A stretch of DNA of 58,047 nt from Saccharopolyspora ipomoeae (GTDB lineage: Bacteria > Actinomycetota > Actinomycetes > Mycobacteriales > Pseudonocardiaceae), in the NCBI RefSeq assembly GCF_029952525.1, contig NZ_JASAOF010000033.1, positions 1-58,047 of the forward strand. Direction: 5' to 3'. The translations under genes and the position numbers were made by a program. The notes below the pieces were generated by a model. It ran no database searches. It saw nothing but the letters and a program-made list of their open reading frames with translations, and was not told the DNA's origin. Shown piece by piece: positions 10,953 to 20,020 of the stretch. Positions within the stretch are counted from its first letter, which is position 1. Every line of letters begins with the position of its first letter.

Positions 10953-11351
10953 TCACCGGCGCAGGGCGTGCAGGGCGTCGGCCGCGGTGTAGGGGTCCTC
11001 GCCCAGGTCGAGGCGGGTGAGGACCGTGAGGTCCGGGTCCGCGTCGAGCTCCAGGCTGGCGCTGGTCAGGCCCAGCCTGCGGGTCTCCCGGACGCGGATG
11101 GTGACCTGGTCCCACGCGAAGTGCCTGCGGCCTGTCAGCGTGCGCACCGTGATGCCGGTGGCGTCGGCCTGCAGCCGGGGCCGGCAGACCGTGCCGAACA
11201 GCGACGCGGCCAGCAGCGCCAGCGCGAGCACTCCCGCGAAGAGCCGGTCGGGCGGGCTGTCGGCGAGGATCGCCCAGGTCAGCGCACCCGCGGCGAGCAC
11301 CCAACCGCAGCCGACCAGGGCCGCCGGCGGTCCCCAGCGCTTCGCGTCCAT
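10953..11351 (-). CDS. PH-like domain membrane protein (Rv0010c-like)
   Basis: 132 residues. Two N-terminal membrane helices (residues about 8-28 and 36-54) are followed by a beta-rich segment starting VCRPRLQADATGITVRTLTGRRHFAWDQVT, characteristic of the bacterial low-molecular-weight PH domain family, ending in a short helix with DPYTAADALHALRR. Placement between the rhomboid and crgA matches the mycobacterial Rv0010c position. Function unknown. Confidence 0.8.
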   Translation of the reverse strand: MDAKRWGPPAALVGCGWVLAAGALTWAILADSPPDRLFAGVLALALLAASLFGTVCRPRLQADATGITVRTLTGRRHFAWDQVTIRVRETRRLGLTSASLELDADPDLTVLTRLDLGEDPYTAADALHALRR

Positions 11352-11353
11352 CG

Positions 11354-11422
11354 TTGTCCACCCGCTATCGACGAGTTATCCACAGGACTTATCCCCACTG
11401 GGGACTAGTTACACACGTGTGT
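11354..11422 (+). promoter_or_regulatory. DnaA-box-like cluster and a 12-bp palindrome
   Basis: Within 44 bases there are TTGTCCACC (11354-11362, one mismatch to the actinobacterial box), TTATCCACA (11376-11384) and TTATCCCCA (11389-11397), all in one orientation. The perfect palindrome ACACACGTGTGT follows at 11411-11422. The cluster begins at the PH-protein start codon and so covers its promoter region. Binding by DnaA is inferred. Confidence 0.55.
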
Positions 11423-11459
11423 TTCGCTGACCGTCTGTCAAGACGGCGATGGGATGAGT

Positions 11460-11491
11460 GAGCTCCGAAGGGGTTCACCCCTTCGGAGCTC
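11460..11491. terminator. 14-bp perfect hairpin
   Basis: Arms GAGCTCCGAAGGGG and CCCCTTCGGAGCTC enclose a TTCA loop. No T tract follows on either strand. It could serve as a terminator for crgA, whose 3' end lies 114 bases away, or as another structural element. Confidence 0.5.
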
Positions 11492-11604
11492 GTGCACGAA
11501 GCGTCGTGGTGCCCCGCGCGTCCTCGGCGCTCGAATTGCGCGTCCGGTCGACCGGCCTTACGACGCGGTCGAGGCCGGTGGAGACCGCAGGTCAGCGGGT
11601 CGGG

Positions 11605-11871
11605 TCAGCGCCACCGCATGGTCATCAGCAGGCCGACGATCATGAACGCGAAGCCCACGGCGAAATTCCACCCGCCCAGGTCGCTCATGAATCCGATCTT
11701 GTCGCCCGCGATGTAGTTGACGACCAGCCAGAGCAACCCGATGATCATCAGGCCGAGCATGACGGCGACGTAGATCGGGTGCGACGGGCCGACGGCCTTC
11801 GCCTTCACCGGCGTGCGGCGATCGACAGCCGGGTTGGAGTCGTCCTTCTTGCGGACCTTGGACTTCGGCAT
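11605..11871 (-). CDS. crgA: CrgA cell division protein
   Basis: 88 residues: a basic N-terminus MPKSKVRKKDD, then two membrane helices (HPIYVAVMLGLMIIGLLWLVVNYI and GGWNFAVGFAFMIVGLLMTM) and the WR C-terminal end typical of CrgA. CrgA is a divisome coordinator that interacts with FtsZ, FtsI and CwsA. The start at 11871 gives the conserved MPKSK; a longer frame with nine extra residues is not family-like. Confidence 0.93.
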   Translation of the reverse strand: MPKSKVRKKDDSNPAVDRRTPVKAKAVGPSHPIYVAVMLGLMIIGLLWLVVNYIAGDKIGFMSDLGGWNFAVGFAFMIVGLLMTMRWR

Positions 11872-12021
11872 AGGTGTCCTCGCCAGGTGATGCGGCACCG
11901 CCGTCCCGCGACATCACCCGATCCAGGGGCGGCGGAACGGCTCCTCTTCCACCTACCACGTTAACGTAATCACAGCGCTGATCGAGCACCCCTCGCAAAG
12001 CCGTGACCGGAGAGGAACGTC

Positions 12022-12855
12022 GTGGTTTCGTCCGTGCAGAGCCCGCCCCAGTCGCCGCCGCCGGAGCGGAGCCGGGTGCACGCCGTGATCCGCGTCGTCG
12101 GCGAGCTGATGATCACCGTCGGACTGGTGCTGCTGCTGTTCGTCTTCTACGTCGTCTACGTGACCGACCTGTTCACGGCGCGGGACCAGGCCAGCGCGAC
12201 GGGCCGGATGCACGACCGGTGGCAGGCCCGGCAGCTGCACCCGATCGCCGAGCCACCACCGCCCGCGCACGGCGCCGGGTTCGCCCAGCTCTACCTGCCG
12301 ACGTTCGGGCCGGACTTCGACTTCACCGTCCTGGAGGGCACCGACCTCAAGACGCTCGCCCGCGGTCCCGGGCACTACGCAGGCACGGCCTGGCCTGGGG
12401 AGCAGGGCAACTTCTCGGTCGCCGGGCACCGGATCGGGCGCGGCGCGCCGTTCAACGAACTGGACGAGCTGCCCTCGTGCGCGCCGATCGTCGTGGAGAC
12501 CGCGACCCACTGGTACGTCTACCGGGTGCTGCCGATGGGCGACGAGGTCGCGAGCTGGAACGGGCGCGGCGGCGACCCCCGCTGCCAGGGCGTCGCGCCG
12601 ATCCCCGCGCCCTACGACCACGTCGTCGGCAGGCACGTCGTCCGGCCCGCGCAGGGCGAGGTGATCTTCCCCGTGCCCGGGGTCGACCCGGCGGCGGTCC
12701 CGCGCGAGCAGCAGACCCGGCTGATCACTCTGACCACCTGCAACCCGGAGTTCTCCGCGCGGGAGCGGCTGATCGTCCACGGCGTGCTCACCAAGCAGTA
12801 CCCCAAGGTCGCAGAGCGACCCGACCTGCGACCCCCGGAACTGGAGGAGCGCTGA
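12022..12855 (+). CDS. Class E sortase
   Basis: 277 residues: a short cytosolic N-terminus, one membrane helix (about residues 27-48), then the sortase barrel. His136 in FSVAGHRIG, Cys240 in LITLTTC and an Arg (R247 or R249) form the catalytic set; the TLTTC context is the class E signature. It would transpeptidate cell-wall proteins bearing an LAxTG-type signal; no such substrate is seen in the window. GTG start with GAGAGGAA upstream. The stop overlaps the next ATG. Confidence 0.92.
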   Translation: MVSSVQSPPQSPPPERSRVHAVIRVVGELMITVGLVLLLFVFYVVYVTDLFTARDQASATGRMHDRWQARQLHPIAEPPPPAHGAGFAQLYLPTFGPDFDFTVLEGTDLKTLARGPGHYAGTAWPGEQGNFSVAGHRIGRGAPFNELDELPSCAPIVVETATHWYVYRVLPMGDEVASWNGRGGDPRCQGVAPIPAPYDHVVGRHVVRPAQGEVIFPVPGVDPAAVPREQQTRLITLTTCNPEFSARERLIVHGVLTKQYPKVAERPDLRPPELEER

Positions 12856-13010
12856 TGTACGCGTGGATCTGGCGGCACCTGCCCGGCCCGTTCCCGGCCA
12901 AGGCGCTGATCGCGCTGGTGCTCATCGCCGCGGTCGTGGCGCTGCTGCTGTTCGTGGTGTTCCCCTGGGCCGAGCCGATCCTGCCGTTCAACGACGTCAC
13001 CACCGGCTGA
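12855..13010 (+). CDS. Small single-pass membrane protein coupled to the sortase gene
   Basis: 51 residues, starting MYAWIWRHLPGPFPAKALI. One membrane helix (ALIALVLIAAVVALLLFVVF) is followed by a short PWAEPILPFND tail. The ATG overlaps the sortase stop codon, so translation is probably coupled. Similar small proteins follow class E sortases in other actinobacteria, but I know of no assigned function. Confidence 0.78.
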   Translation: MYAWIWRHLPGPFPAKALIALVLIAAVVALLLFVVFPWAEPILPFNDVTTG

Positions 13011-13049
13011 CCGGGTAAATCCCTTGTCGGGACCGCGTACCCTGACGGG

Positions 13050-13688
13050 GTGCGTGTTCTGGTGGTCGACAACTACGACAGCTTCGTCTACAACCTCGTG
13101 CAGTACCTCGCGCAGCTCGGCGCCGAGTGCGTGGTGCGCCGCAACGACGCCGTCACCGACGACGACGTGGCCGCGGCCGACGGGGTGCTGCTGAGCCCCG
13201 GTCCGGGCACTCCGGACCGCGCGGGCCGGACGATGGAGCTCATCCAGCGCTGCGCCGCCGAGCGCAAGCCCGCCTTCGGCGTGTGCCTCGGGCACCAGGC
13301 GATCGGCGCTGTCTGGGGCGGCACGGTCGAGCGCGCGCCCGAGCTGCTGCACGGCAAGACCAGCGAGATCGAGCACTCGGGGGCCGGCGTGTTCGCCGGG
13401 CTGCCGCAGCCGTTCATCGCGACCCGCTACCACTCGCTGATCGTCCGCGCCGACACGATCCCGGACGACTTCGAGGTCACCGCGCGCACCGAGTCGGGCA
13501 TCGTGATGGGCATGCGCCACCGCGAGCTGCCGATCGAGGGCGTGCAGTTCCACCCCGAGTCGGTGCTCACCGACGGCGGCCACCGGATGCTCGCCAACTG
13601 GATGGCCGCCGCCGGCCACCCGGTCCCGGATCACCTCGTCGACCAGCTCGAAGCCGACATGCGCAAGGTCGCGGCAGCCGCTCGCTGA
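13050..13688 (+). CDS. pabA: Glutamine amidotransferase of anthranilate/aminodeoxychorismate synthase
   Basis: 212 residues of the class I glutamine amidotransferase fold: VVDNYDSFVYNLVQYL start, nucleophile Cys79 in FGVCLGHQ, and His168/Glu170 in VQFHPESVLT. It supplies ammonia to a TrpE- or PabB-type chorismate-using partner, none of which lies in the window. Its place next to pknB fits the mycobacterial trpG/pabA gene. Whether it serves folate, tryptophan or both cannot be decided from sequence. Confidence 0.9.
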   Translation: MRVLVVDNYDSFVYNLVQYLAQLGAECVVRRNDAVTDDDVAAADGVLLSPGPGTPDRAGRTMELIQRCAAERKPAFGVCLGHQAIGAVWGGTVERAPELLHGKTSEIEHSGAGVFAGLPQPFIATRYHSLIVRADTIPDDFEVTARTESGIVMGMRHRELPIEGVQFHPESVLTDGGHRMLANWMAAAGHPVPDHLVDQLEADMRKVAAAAR

Positions 13689-13699
13689 CCCTCCTGAAC

Positions 13700-13742
13700 G
13701 CGGAACGGGGCGGTGGCCGCGATGGCCACCGCCCCGTTCCGC
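13700..13742. terminator. Bidirectional terminator between pabA and pknB
   Basis: A 19-bp perfect stem (arms 13700-13718 and 13724-13742) with a 5-nt loop lies between two convergent genes. T tracts are poor, as is common in actinobacteria. Confidence 0.75.
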
Positions 13743-13752
13743 TTCGTCAGGA

Positions 13753-15708
13753 TCAGGGGAACGGGAAGAACCCGCCCCCGTTGCCCGGCGGGTTGCTCGT
13801 GGACGAGCTGTCGTACTTGCCGACGTAGATCGTGATCGACTGGTTCTTGCTGATCTTCTGGCCGGCCTGCGGCGAGCTGCCCACGACCTTGTCGTCCTTC
13901 GAGGAGTCGCCGGTCGGCTGCTCGGACTCGCTGAGCGAACCGCTCCAGCCCGCCGCCTTCAGCGCGGCCTCGGCCTCGTCCTTCGACATGCCCTCCAGGT
14001 TCGGCATGCTGATCTGGTTGCCCTTGGAGACCACCAGCGTCACCGTCGAACCGGTCCGGGCCTTGGTGCCGCCGGAGGGGGACTGGTCGATGACCGTGTT
14101 GGCCGGCTGGTCGGAGTCGCGCTGGTCGACCTTGACCTGGAACCCGGCGCCGACGAGGAACGCCCTTGCCGTCTCCAGCTGCTGGCCGCGCAGGTCCTGG
14201 ACCTCCGTCTGCGGGATCGCCTTGCCGACGACCACGTTGATCGTGGTGCCCTTGGCGACCTCCGTGCCCTTGCTGTCCCAGTCCATGATCTTGTCGACCA
14301 TCGAGGAGTCGGAGGTCTCCTTCGTGTCCGGGGTCAACCCGATCTTGAGACCGACCTTCTCCAACTCCTGCTGGGCCTGGGTCATGGTCATCCCGGACAG
14401 GTCCGGGACCGGCGTCGACTCCGGACCGGTGCCCGAGCACAGCTCGATCTTGGTGCTCTCCTTGACGCCGAGCGCACCGGGCCGGGGGTTCTGCTCGACG
14501 ATCGAGCCGACCTTGTCCTCGGGCGACGGGCACGAGCGCGGCAGCACCATCCAGCCCTCGGACTTGGCCTTCTCGTTCGCCGCCTGGGCGGTCATGCCCA
14601 TCAGGTTCGGCACGGCCACCCGGTCCGGTTCCCCGGCACCGACCAGCATCGTCACCAGCCACGCGGCCAGCGCGAACACCGCCACGCAGGCCAGGGTGAC
14701 CAGGGCGACCACGGCGTTCTTGCTGCGCCGCCGCTCCGGCGGGCCCGCCGGGTAGTCCTCGACGTCCTCCGAGCGGTGCCTGCCGGAACCGATCATCTCG
14801 GTGGCGCCGCCCTGGCCGAGCATCGCGGTGTGCTCTTCCTCCGACATGATCATCGGAGCCTTCGGGCGCTGACCGGACAGCACCCGCACCAGGTCGGCGC
14901 GCATCTCCGCCGCCGACTGGTAGCGGTTGGCCGGGTTCTTGCTCAGCGCCTTGAGCACCACCGCGTCCAGCGACGCCGGGGTCGCCGGGACGACGTCGGA
15001 GGGCTTGCGCGGCTCCTCCCGGACGTGCTGGTAGGCGACCGCGACCGGCGAGTCACCGGTGAACGGCGGCTCCCCGGTGAGCAGCTCGAAGAGCACGCAA
15101 CCCGAGGCGTAGACGTCGCTCCGCGCGTCCACCGCCTCGCCGCGCGCCTGCTCCGGCGAGAGGTACTGGGCGGTGCCGATGACCGCCGCGGTCTGGGTGA
15201 CCGCCGCCTGGCCGTCGTGCAGCGCACGCGCGATGCCGAAGTCCATCACCTTCACCGCGCCGGAGCGGGTGATCATGATGTTGGCCGGCTTCACGTCGCG
15301 GTGCACGATCCCGTGCCGGTGGCTGAAGTCCAACGCCGCCGAGGCGTCCGCCATGACCTCCATCGCCCGCCGGGGCGACAGCGGCCCCTCGGTCTTGACG
15401 ATGTCGCGCAGCGTCCGGCCGTCGACGTACTCCATCACGATGTAGGGGAGCGGCCCGTTCTCGGAGTCCGTCTCGCCGGTGTCGTAGACCGCGACGATGG
15501 CCGGGTGGTTCAGCGCGGCCGCGTTCTGCGCCTCGCGGCGGAAGCGCAGCTGGAAGGTGGGGTCCCGGGCGAGGTCGGCACGAAGGATCTTGACCGCGAC
15601 GTCTCGGCTCAGACGGGTGTCGCGGCCCTTGTGCACCTCCGACATACCGCCGTAACCGAGAGTCTCGCCGAGCTCGTAGCGGTCGGAGAGAAGTCGAGGT
15701 GAACTCAT
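13753..15708 (-). CDS. pknB: Serine/threonine protein kinase PknB with PASTA repeats
   Basis: 651 residues. The kinase domain (about 11-275) has the Gly loop GETLGYGGMSEV, Lys40, the HRD loop VHRDVKPANIM (Asp138), DFG 156-158 and an activation loop with threonines in AAVTQTAAVIGTAQY. A juxtamembrane linker and one membrane helix (about 333-357) lead to four extracellular PASTA repeats (starting around VAVPNLMGM, TPVPDLSGM, TEVQDLRGQ and ISMPNLEGM), which bind muropeptides in homologues. It is last in the minus-strand operon; its start overlaps the pknA stop. Confidence 0.97.
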   Translation of the reverse strand: MSSPRLLSDRYELGETLGYGGMSEVHKGRDTRLSRDVAVKILRADLARDPTFQLRFRREAQNAAALNHPAIVAVYDTGETDSENGPLPYIVMEYVDGRTLRDIVKTEGPLSPRRAMEVMADASAALDFSHRHGIVHRDVKPANIMITRSGAVKVMDFGIARALHDGQAAVTQTAAVIGTAQYLSPEQARGEAVDARSDVYASGCVLFELLTGEPPFTGDSPVAVAYQHVREEPRKPSDVVPATPASLDAVVLKALSKNPANRYQSAAEMRADLVRVLSGQRPKAPMIMSEEEHTAMLGQGGATEMIGSGRHRSEDVEDYPAGPPERRRSKNAVVALVTLACVAVFALAAWLVTMLVGAGEPDRVAVPNLMGMTAQAANEKAKSEGWMVLPRSCPSPEDKVGSIVEQNPRPGALGVKESTKIELCSGTGPESTPVPDLSGMTMTQAQQELEKVGLKIGLTPDTKETSDSSMVDKIMDWDSKGTEVAKGTTINVVVGKAIPQTEVQDLRGQQLETARAFLVGAGFQVKVDQRDSDQPANTVIDQSPSGGTKARTGSTVTLVVSKGNQISMPNLEGMSKDEAEAALKAAGWSGSLSESEQPTGDSSKDDKVVGSSPQAGQKISKNQSITIYVGKYDSSSTSNPPGNGGGFFPFP

Positions 15709-17141
15709 CGAATCGTCGTTCCGATCCTTGTCAACGATCGTCCCATCTCACCCGCGGGAGGCATTCCGATCATGGGTTCCTGCCGATGCGAAGTCTGTCC
15801 CAAACCGTTCGTGGAATCCAGGCTCGGGGTGGCCACCGGACCGCGTCCGGCCATGCCCAGGTCGAAGCGGGGTACCGCCCAGTAGGTGAGCAGACCGATG
15901 GCGACCAGCAACACTACCGCCAGGAGCGCGATCAGAATCCACGCGACGACCCTGGTGTTGGCGTTCGTCCGGTGAGCATTGCCACCCATCGCCCCGGCCG
16001 CGCCCGCGGTGGGCATCGGCATCGGGGCCTGCTGTTGCGCGACCTGCTGTTGTGAGACCTGGTGTTGCTGAACCGCCTGCTGCGCCGGTTGCTGCTGTGC
16101 CGGCTGTTGTTGGGCCGGCTGTTGTTGGGGCGCCTGCTGCTGCGCCGCCGGCTGCTGGGGTGGGATCACCCCGGGCGGGTAGGTGTTGCCCATCGGCGGC
16201 GAGCCCGGCGGAACCGGGTGCACCCCGGTCCCCGGCCCGGGCGCGCTCGCCGGTCGTTGCTGCTGTTGCTGCTGCGCGACCAGCGCGGACGGGGTCGGCA
16301 GCGGCCGACCCGCGCGCACCGCGGCGACCGCCGAGGCGAACTCCCCGCCGTCGGCGTAGCGCCGCCACGGGTCCTTCACCAGGGTCGCCTCGACCAGCGC
16401 CCGCACCGCCGGGGGCACGTCCGGCGGCAGCGGCGGCGCGATCTCGCGGATGTGCATCATGGCGACCGTCACCGCGTTCTCGGAGAGGAACGGCCGGTGC
16501 CCCATCAGGCACTCGTAGCCGACCACCGCCAGCGAGTACACGTCGCTGGCCGGCGTGGCGTCGCTGCCGAGCGCCTGCTCCGGCGCGATGTAGTGCGCCG
16601 TTCCCATCACCATCCCGTTGCGGGTGACCGGTGCCGCGTCGGCCGCCTTGGCGATGCCGAAGTCGGTCAGCTTCACCTTGCCCTCGGGGGTGATCAGGAT
16701 GTTGCCGGGCTTGACGTCCCGGTGCACCAGGCCGCGCTCGTGCGCGGCCTGCAGCGCCTGACCCGCCTGCTCCAGCATGTCCATCACGTGATCGGTGTTG
16801 ATCCGTCGTTCCCGAGCCAGGATCGCCGCGAGCGGCTCCCCCTCGACCAGCTCCATCACCAGGTAGGCGGTGTCCTCCGGACCGTCCGGGACGGCGGCGG
16901 TCTCACCGTAGTCGTGGACCGCCGCGATGCCCGGGTGGTTCAGCGACGCGGTCGTGCGGGCCTCGGTCCGGAAGCGGTGCAGGAACTCGGCGTCCCCGCA
17001 CAGCTCGGCCTTGAGGACCTTGACCGCGACGGTCCGGTCCAGCCGGACGTCCACCGCCTCCCACACCTCGCCCATGCCGCCGACCGCGATGCGGCGGCCG
17101 AGGCGGTAGCGCTCGGCGAGTAACTGGCCGGTGGTCAGCAC
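15705..17141 (-). CDS. pknA: Serine/threonine protein kinase PknA
   Basis: 478 residues, GTG start. The kinase domain (about 12-270) has GRRIAVGGMGEV, Lys41, VHRDVKPGNIL (Asp142) and DFG 160-162. Next comes a long Pro/Gln-rich linker in which QQQ runs and AQQQP repeats fill roughly residues 285-375, then one membrane helix (VVAWILIALLAVVLLVAIGLL) and a short external tail. The Gln-rich linker is long compared with mycobacterial PknA and may be variable in length. With PknB it phosphorylates cell-division and envelope proteins. Confidence 0.96.
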   Translation of the reverse strand: MLTTGQLLAERYRLGRRIAVGGMGEVWEAVDVRLDRTVAVKVLKAELCGDAEFLHRFRTEARTTASLNHPGIAAVHDYGETAAVPDGPEDTAYLVMELVEGEPLAAILARERRINTDHVMDMLEQAGQALQAAHERGLVHRDVKPGNILITPEGKVKLTDFGIAKAADAAPVTRNGMVMGTAHYIAPEQALGSDATPASDVYSLAVVGYECLMGHRPFLSENAVTVAMMHIREIAPPLPPDVPPAVRALVEATLVKDPWRRYADGGEFASAVAAVRAGRPLPTPSALVAQQQQQQRPASAPGPGTGVHPVPPGSPPMGNTYPPGVIPPQQPAAQQQAPQQQPAQQQPAQQQPAQQAVQQHQVSQQQVAQQQAPMPMPTAGAAGAMGGNAHRTNANTRVVAWILIALLAVVLLVAIGLLTYWAVPRFDLGMAGRGPVATPSLDSTNGLGQTSHRQEPMIGMPPAGEMGRSLTRIGTTIR

Positions 17142-17144
17142 GGA

Positions 17145-18599
17145 TCAGCCACCCCCTCGCAGACCGGCCCGGATGACCTCCCGGCCGATCGGGGCGGCCA
17201 GCGAACCGCCGGTGGCCTCGGCGCCCTCGTCACCGCCGTTCTCCACGATCACCGCGACGGCGATCGTGGGGTTCTCGGCCGGTGCGAACGCGACGTACCA
17301 GCCGTGCGGCTTGTCACCCGGGTCGCCGTGCTGCGCGGTCCCGGTCTTGGAGGCGATGTCGATACCGGTGATCTTGCCGGAGCCCTTGGTGTTCTTCTCC
17401 GACTGCAGCATCATGTCGCGGATCTTGCTCGCGATGTCGGGCGAGACGGCCTGGCTGAGCTCCTCCGGGCGGAAGGAGTCCAGCTCCTCCATGTCCGGGG
17501 CGCGGGTGGTCTTCACCAGCTGCGGCTTCATCACCTTGCCGCCGTTGGCGATCGCGGCGGCCATCATCGCGTTCTGCATCGGCGTGACGCGGACGTCGCG
17601 CTGGCCGATGCCGCTCTGGTACAGCGACGCGCCGTCGGCCATCGGACCCATGTCCGACTTGGCCACGCTCATCGGGATCTGCAGGTCCTGGCCGAAGCCG
17701 AAGGACGCCGCGGTCTCCCGCAGCTTGTCCGCGCCGACCTTGCCCGCGATCTCGGCGAACGCGGTGTTGCACGAGTGCGCCAGCGCCTGCGTCAGCGTGT
17801 CGCCCGCGCACTGCTTGCCGCCGTAGTTGGGCAGCGGCGTCGAGGACTGCGGCAGCGTGATCGAGGCGGCGTCCTGCACCTTGCTGTCCGGGTTGTACCC
17901 GTTCTCCAGCGCGGCCGCCGTGGTGATCAGCTTGAACGTCGAGCCGGGCGGGTAGATCTCGGACACCGCCCGGTTGGCCATCGGGTTGCCCTCGGCCTTC
18001 TCCAGCTCGGCCCACTGGTTGGCGACCTCGTCGTTGTCCGTGCCCGCGAGCCGGTTCGGGTCGTACGACGGGGCGTTGGCCATCGCCAGGATCTCGCCCG
18101 TCGACGGGTTCAGCGCCACGACCGAGCCCTGGTAGCCCTTGCTGGTCAGCTGGTCGTAGGCGACCTGCTGCATCTCCGGGTTGATGGTCAGCTCGACGCT
18201 GCCGCCCCGCGGGGCGTTGCCGGTGATCATGTCCGAGAACCGGCCGAACGCCATGCTGTCGTCGGTGCCGTTGAGGATCTTGTCGTCGGCCCGCTCGATG
18301 CCGTTCGACCCGTAGAAGAACGAGTAGAACCCGGTGACCGGCGCGTACAGCGGACCGTTCGGGTAGTTCCGCTGGTACTTGTAGCGGTCGTTGTCGATGG
18401 GCTTGGACGTCGCCAGCGACTGACCGGCCGCGATGATCTGCCCGCGCTCCCGGGAGAACTCCTCCAGCTGGGTGCGCGTGTTGCGGGCGTCGTCGCGGTA
18501 CTCGTCGGCCTTGATGACCTGGACGTAGGTCATGTTGCCCATGAGCAGCAGGACCATCGCCATCATGGCCAGCGCCACGCGGCGCAGCGGCTTGTTCAT
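17145..18599 (-). CDS. pbpA: Penicillin-binding protein, class B transpeptidase
   Basis: 484 residues: N-terminal membrane anchor (VALAMMAMVLLLMGNMTYVQV), a PBP dimerisation-type region, then the transpeptidase domain with the three active-site motifs S220-T-F-K, S276-C-N and K418-T-G. It pairs with the downstream SEDS protein RodA in peptidoglycan polymerisation and crosslinking. The start codon overlaps the rodA stop, and pknA follows within a few bases, so the set is translationally coupled. Confidence 0.95.
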   Translation of the reverse strand: MNKPLRRVALAMMAMVLLLMGNMTYVQVIKADEYRDDARNTRTQLEEFSRERGQIIAAGQSLATSKPIDNDRYKYQRNYPNGPLYAPVTGFYSFFYGSNGIERADDKILNGTDDSMAFGRFSDMITGNAPRGGSVELTINPEMQQVAYDQLTSKGYQGSVVALNPSTGEILAMANAPSYDPNRLAGTDNDEVANQWAELEKAEGNPMANRAVSEIYPPGSTFKLITTAAALENGYNPDSKVQDAASITLPQSSTPLPNYGGKQCAGDTLTQALAHSCNTAFAEIAGKVGADKLRETAASFGFGQDLQIPMSVAKSDMGPMADGASLYQSGIGQRDVRVTPMQNAMMAAAIANGGKVMKPQLVKTTRAPDMEELDSFRPEELSQAVSPDIASKIRDMMLQSEKNTKGSGKITGIDIASKTGTAQHGDPGDKPHGWYVAFAPAENPTIAVAVIVENGGDEGAEATGGSLAAPIGREVIRAGLRGGG

Positions 18600-20020
18600 C
18601 GAGGACGCTCCACCAGTTCCGTGTGTGCTTCGGCGATCGGCGCCTGCTTGGGCTTCGGCTTCGCCGGGGCCTGCGGGCGGCGGGCCGCGTCGGAGATCCG
18701 CAGCAGCAGAGCGATCAGCACGTAGTTGGCGAGCATCGACGAACCACCGGCCGCCAGGAACGGGGCCGTCAGACCGGTCATCGGGATCAGGCCCGTCGAA
18801 CCGCCCGCCACGACGAACAGCTGCAGCGCGATGGTGAACGACAGACCGCCGGCGAACAGCTTGCCGAAGGAGTCGCGCACCGCCAGCGCGGTGCGCAGGC
18901 CGCGCATCATCAGCAGCACGTAGACCAGCAGCACGGCCATCATCCCGATCAGGCCGAGCTCCTCGCCCAGCGCCGGGATGATGAAGTCGCTGAACGACAG
19001 CGGCGTGATGTTCGGCATCCCGTTGCCCAGACCCGAACCCGGGATGCCGCCGTGCGCCATCCCGAACAGGCCGGTCCGCAGCTGGTAACCGGGGTCGGAG
19101 TCACCGTCCGGCACCCGCATCATCGGGTCCAGCCAGGTGTTGACCCGGACCTGGACGTGCGAGAACAGGTTGAAGGCGAGCACCGCGCCCGCCGCGAACA
19201 GCGACAGGCCCAGACCGACCCACACCGCGCGCTCGGTGGCGATGTAGATCATCACCAGCACGATGCCGAAGAACAGCAGCGAGGTGCCCAGGTCCTTCTC
19301 CAGCACCACGATGCCGATCGACAGCAGCCAGGCCACGAGCACCGGGCCCAGGTCGCGCGGCCGCGGCCAGTCCACGCCGAGGAACCGCTTGCCCGCCGTG
19401 GTGAACAGCTCGCGCTTGCCCACCAGGAACGACGCGAAGAAGATCAGCAGCAGGATCTTGGCGAACTCGCTCGGCTGGATCGAGATGAAGCCCAGGTTGA
19501 CCCACAGCTTGGCGCCGTTGGCCTCCGAGATGCTCGACGGCAGCACACCGGGCAGCGCCAGCAGCGCCAGCCCGACGAAACCGCACGTGTAGCCGTACTG
19601 CGCGAGCGTCCGGTGATCCTTCACCAGCCACAGCACGGCGATGAACAGCGCCACGCCGGCCGTGGTGAACAGGATCTGCTTCGGCGTGTACGGCGCCCCG
19701 GGCACCGGGGCCAGGTCCAGCCGGTGCAGCATCACCAGGCCCACCCCGTTGATCAACGCCACCAGGGGCAGGATCAGCGGGTCGGCGTAGGGCGCGAAGT
19801 AGCGCACGCCGAAGTGCGCGGCACCGTAGAGCACCAGGAACGCGACACCGTAGAACAGCAGCTCGCGGGTGAGGGTCTGCTCCTGGGCGAGCTCCACCAC
19901 GACCAGCGCCGCGGTGACGATGATCGCGGACAAAACGAGCATGAACAGTTCGGTGCCCCGCCGAGTGTTCACTCGGGGGGCCCCGTTGACTGCTCCGGAC
20001 GTAGCGGCCGGTTCGGACAT
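18596..20020 (-). CDS. rodA: SEDS family peptidoglycan polymerase RodA/FtsW
   Basis: 474 residues and about 12 membrane helices. Marker motifs include NGAKLWVNLGFISIQPSEFAKI, YQLRTGLFGMAHGGIPGSGLG, an ALGEELGLIG segment and TGLTAPFLAAGGSSMLANYV. It is the glycosyltransferase partner of the adjacent pbpA product. ATG 20020 overlaps the pstP stop codon in an ATGA arrangement; longer upstream frames run into pstP and are not real. Confidence 0.95.
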   Translation of the reverse strand: MSEPAATSGAVNGAPRVNTRRGTELFMLVLSAIIVTAALVVVELAQEQTLTRELLFYGVAFLVLYGAAHFGVRYFAPYADPLILPLVALINGVGLVMLHRLDLAPVPGAPYTPKQILFTTAGVALFIAVLWLVKDHRTLAQYGYTCGFVGLALLALPGVLPSSISEANGAKLWVNLGFISIQPSEFAKILLLIFFASFLVGKRELFTTAGKRFLGVDWPRPRDLGPVLVAWLLSIGIVVLEKDLGTSLLFFGIVLVMIYIATERAVWVGLGLSLFAAGAVLAFNLFSHVQVRVNTWLDPMMRVPDGDSDPGYQLRTGLFGMAHGGIPGSGLGNGMPNITPLSFSDFIIPALGEELGLIGMMAVLLVYVLLMMRGLRTALAVRDSFGKLFAGGLSFTIALQLFVVAGGSTGLIPMTGLTAPFLAAGGSSMLANYVLIALLLRISDAARRPQAPAKPKPKQAPIAEAHTELVERPR

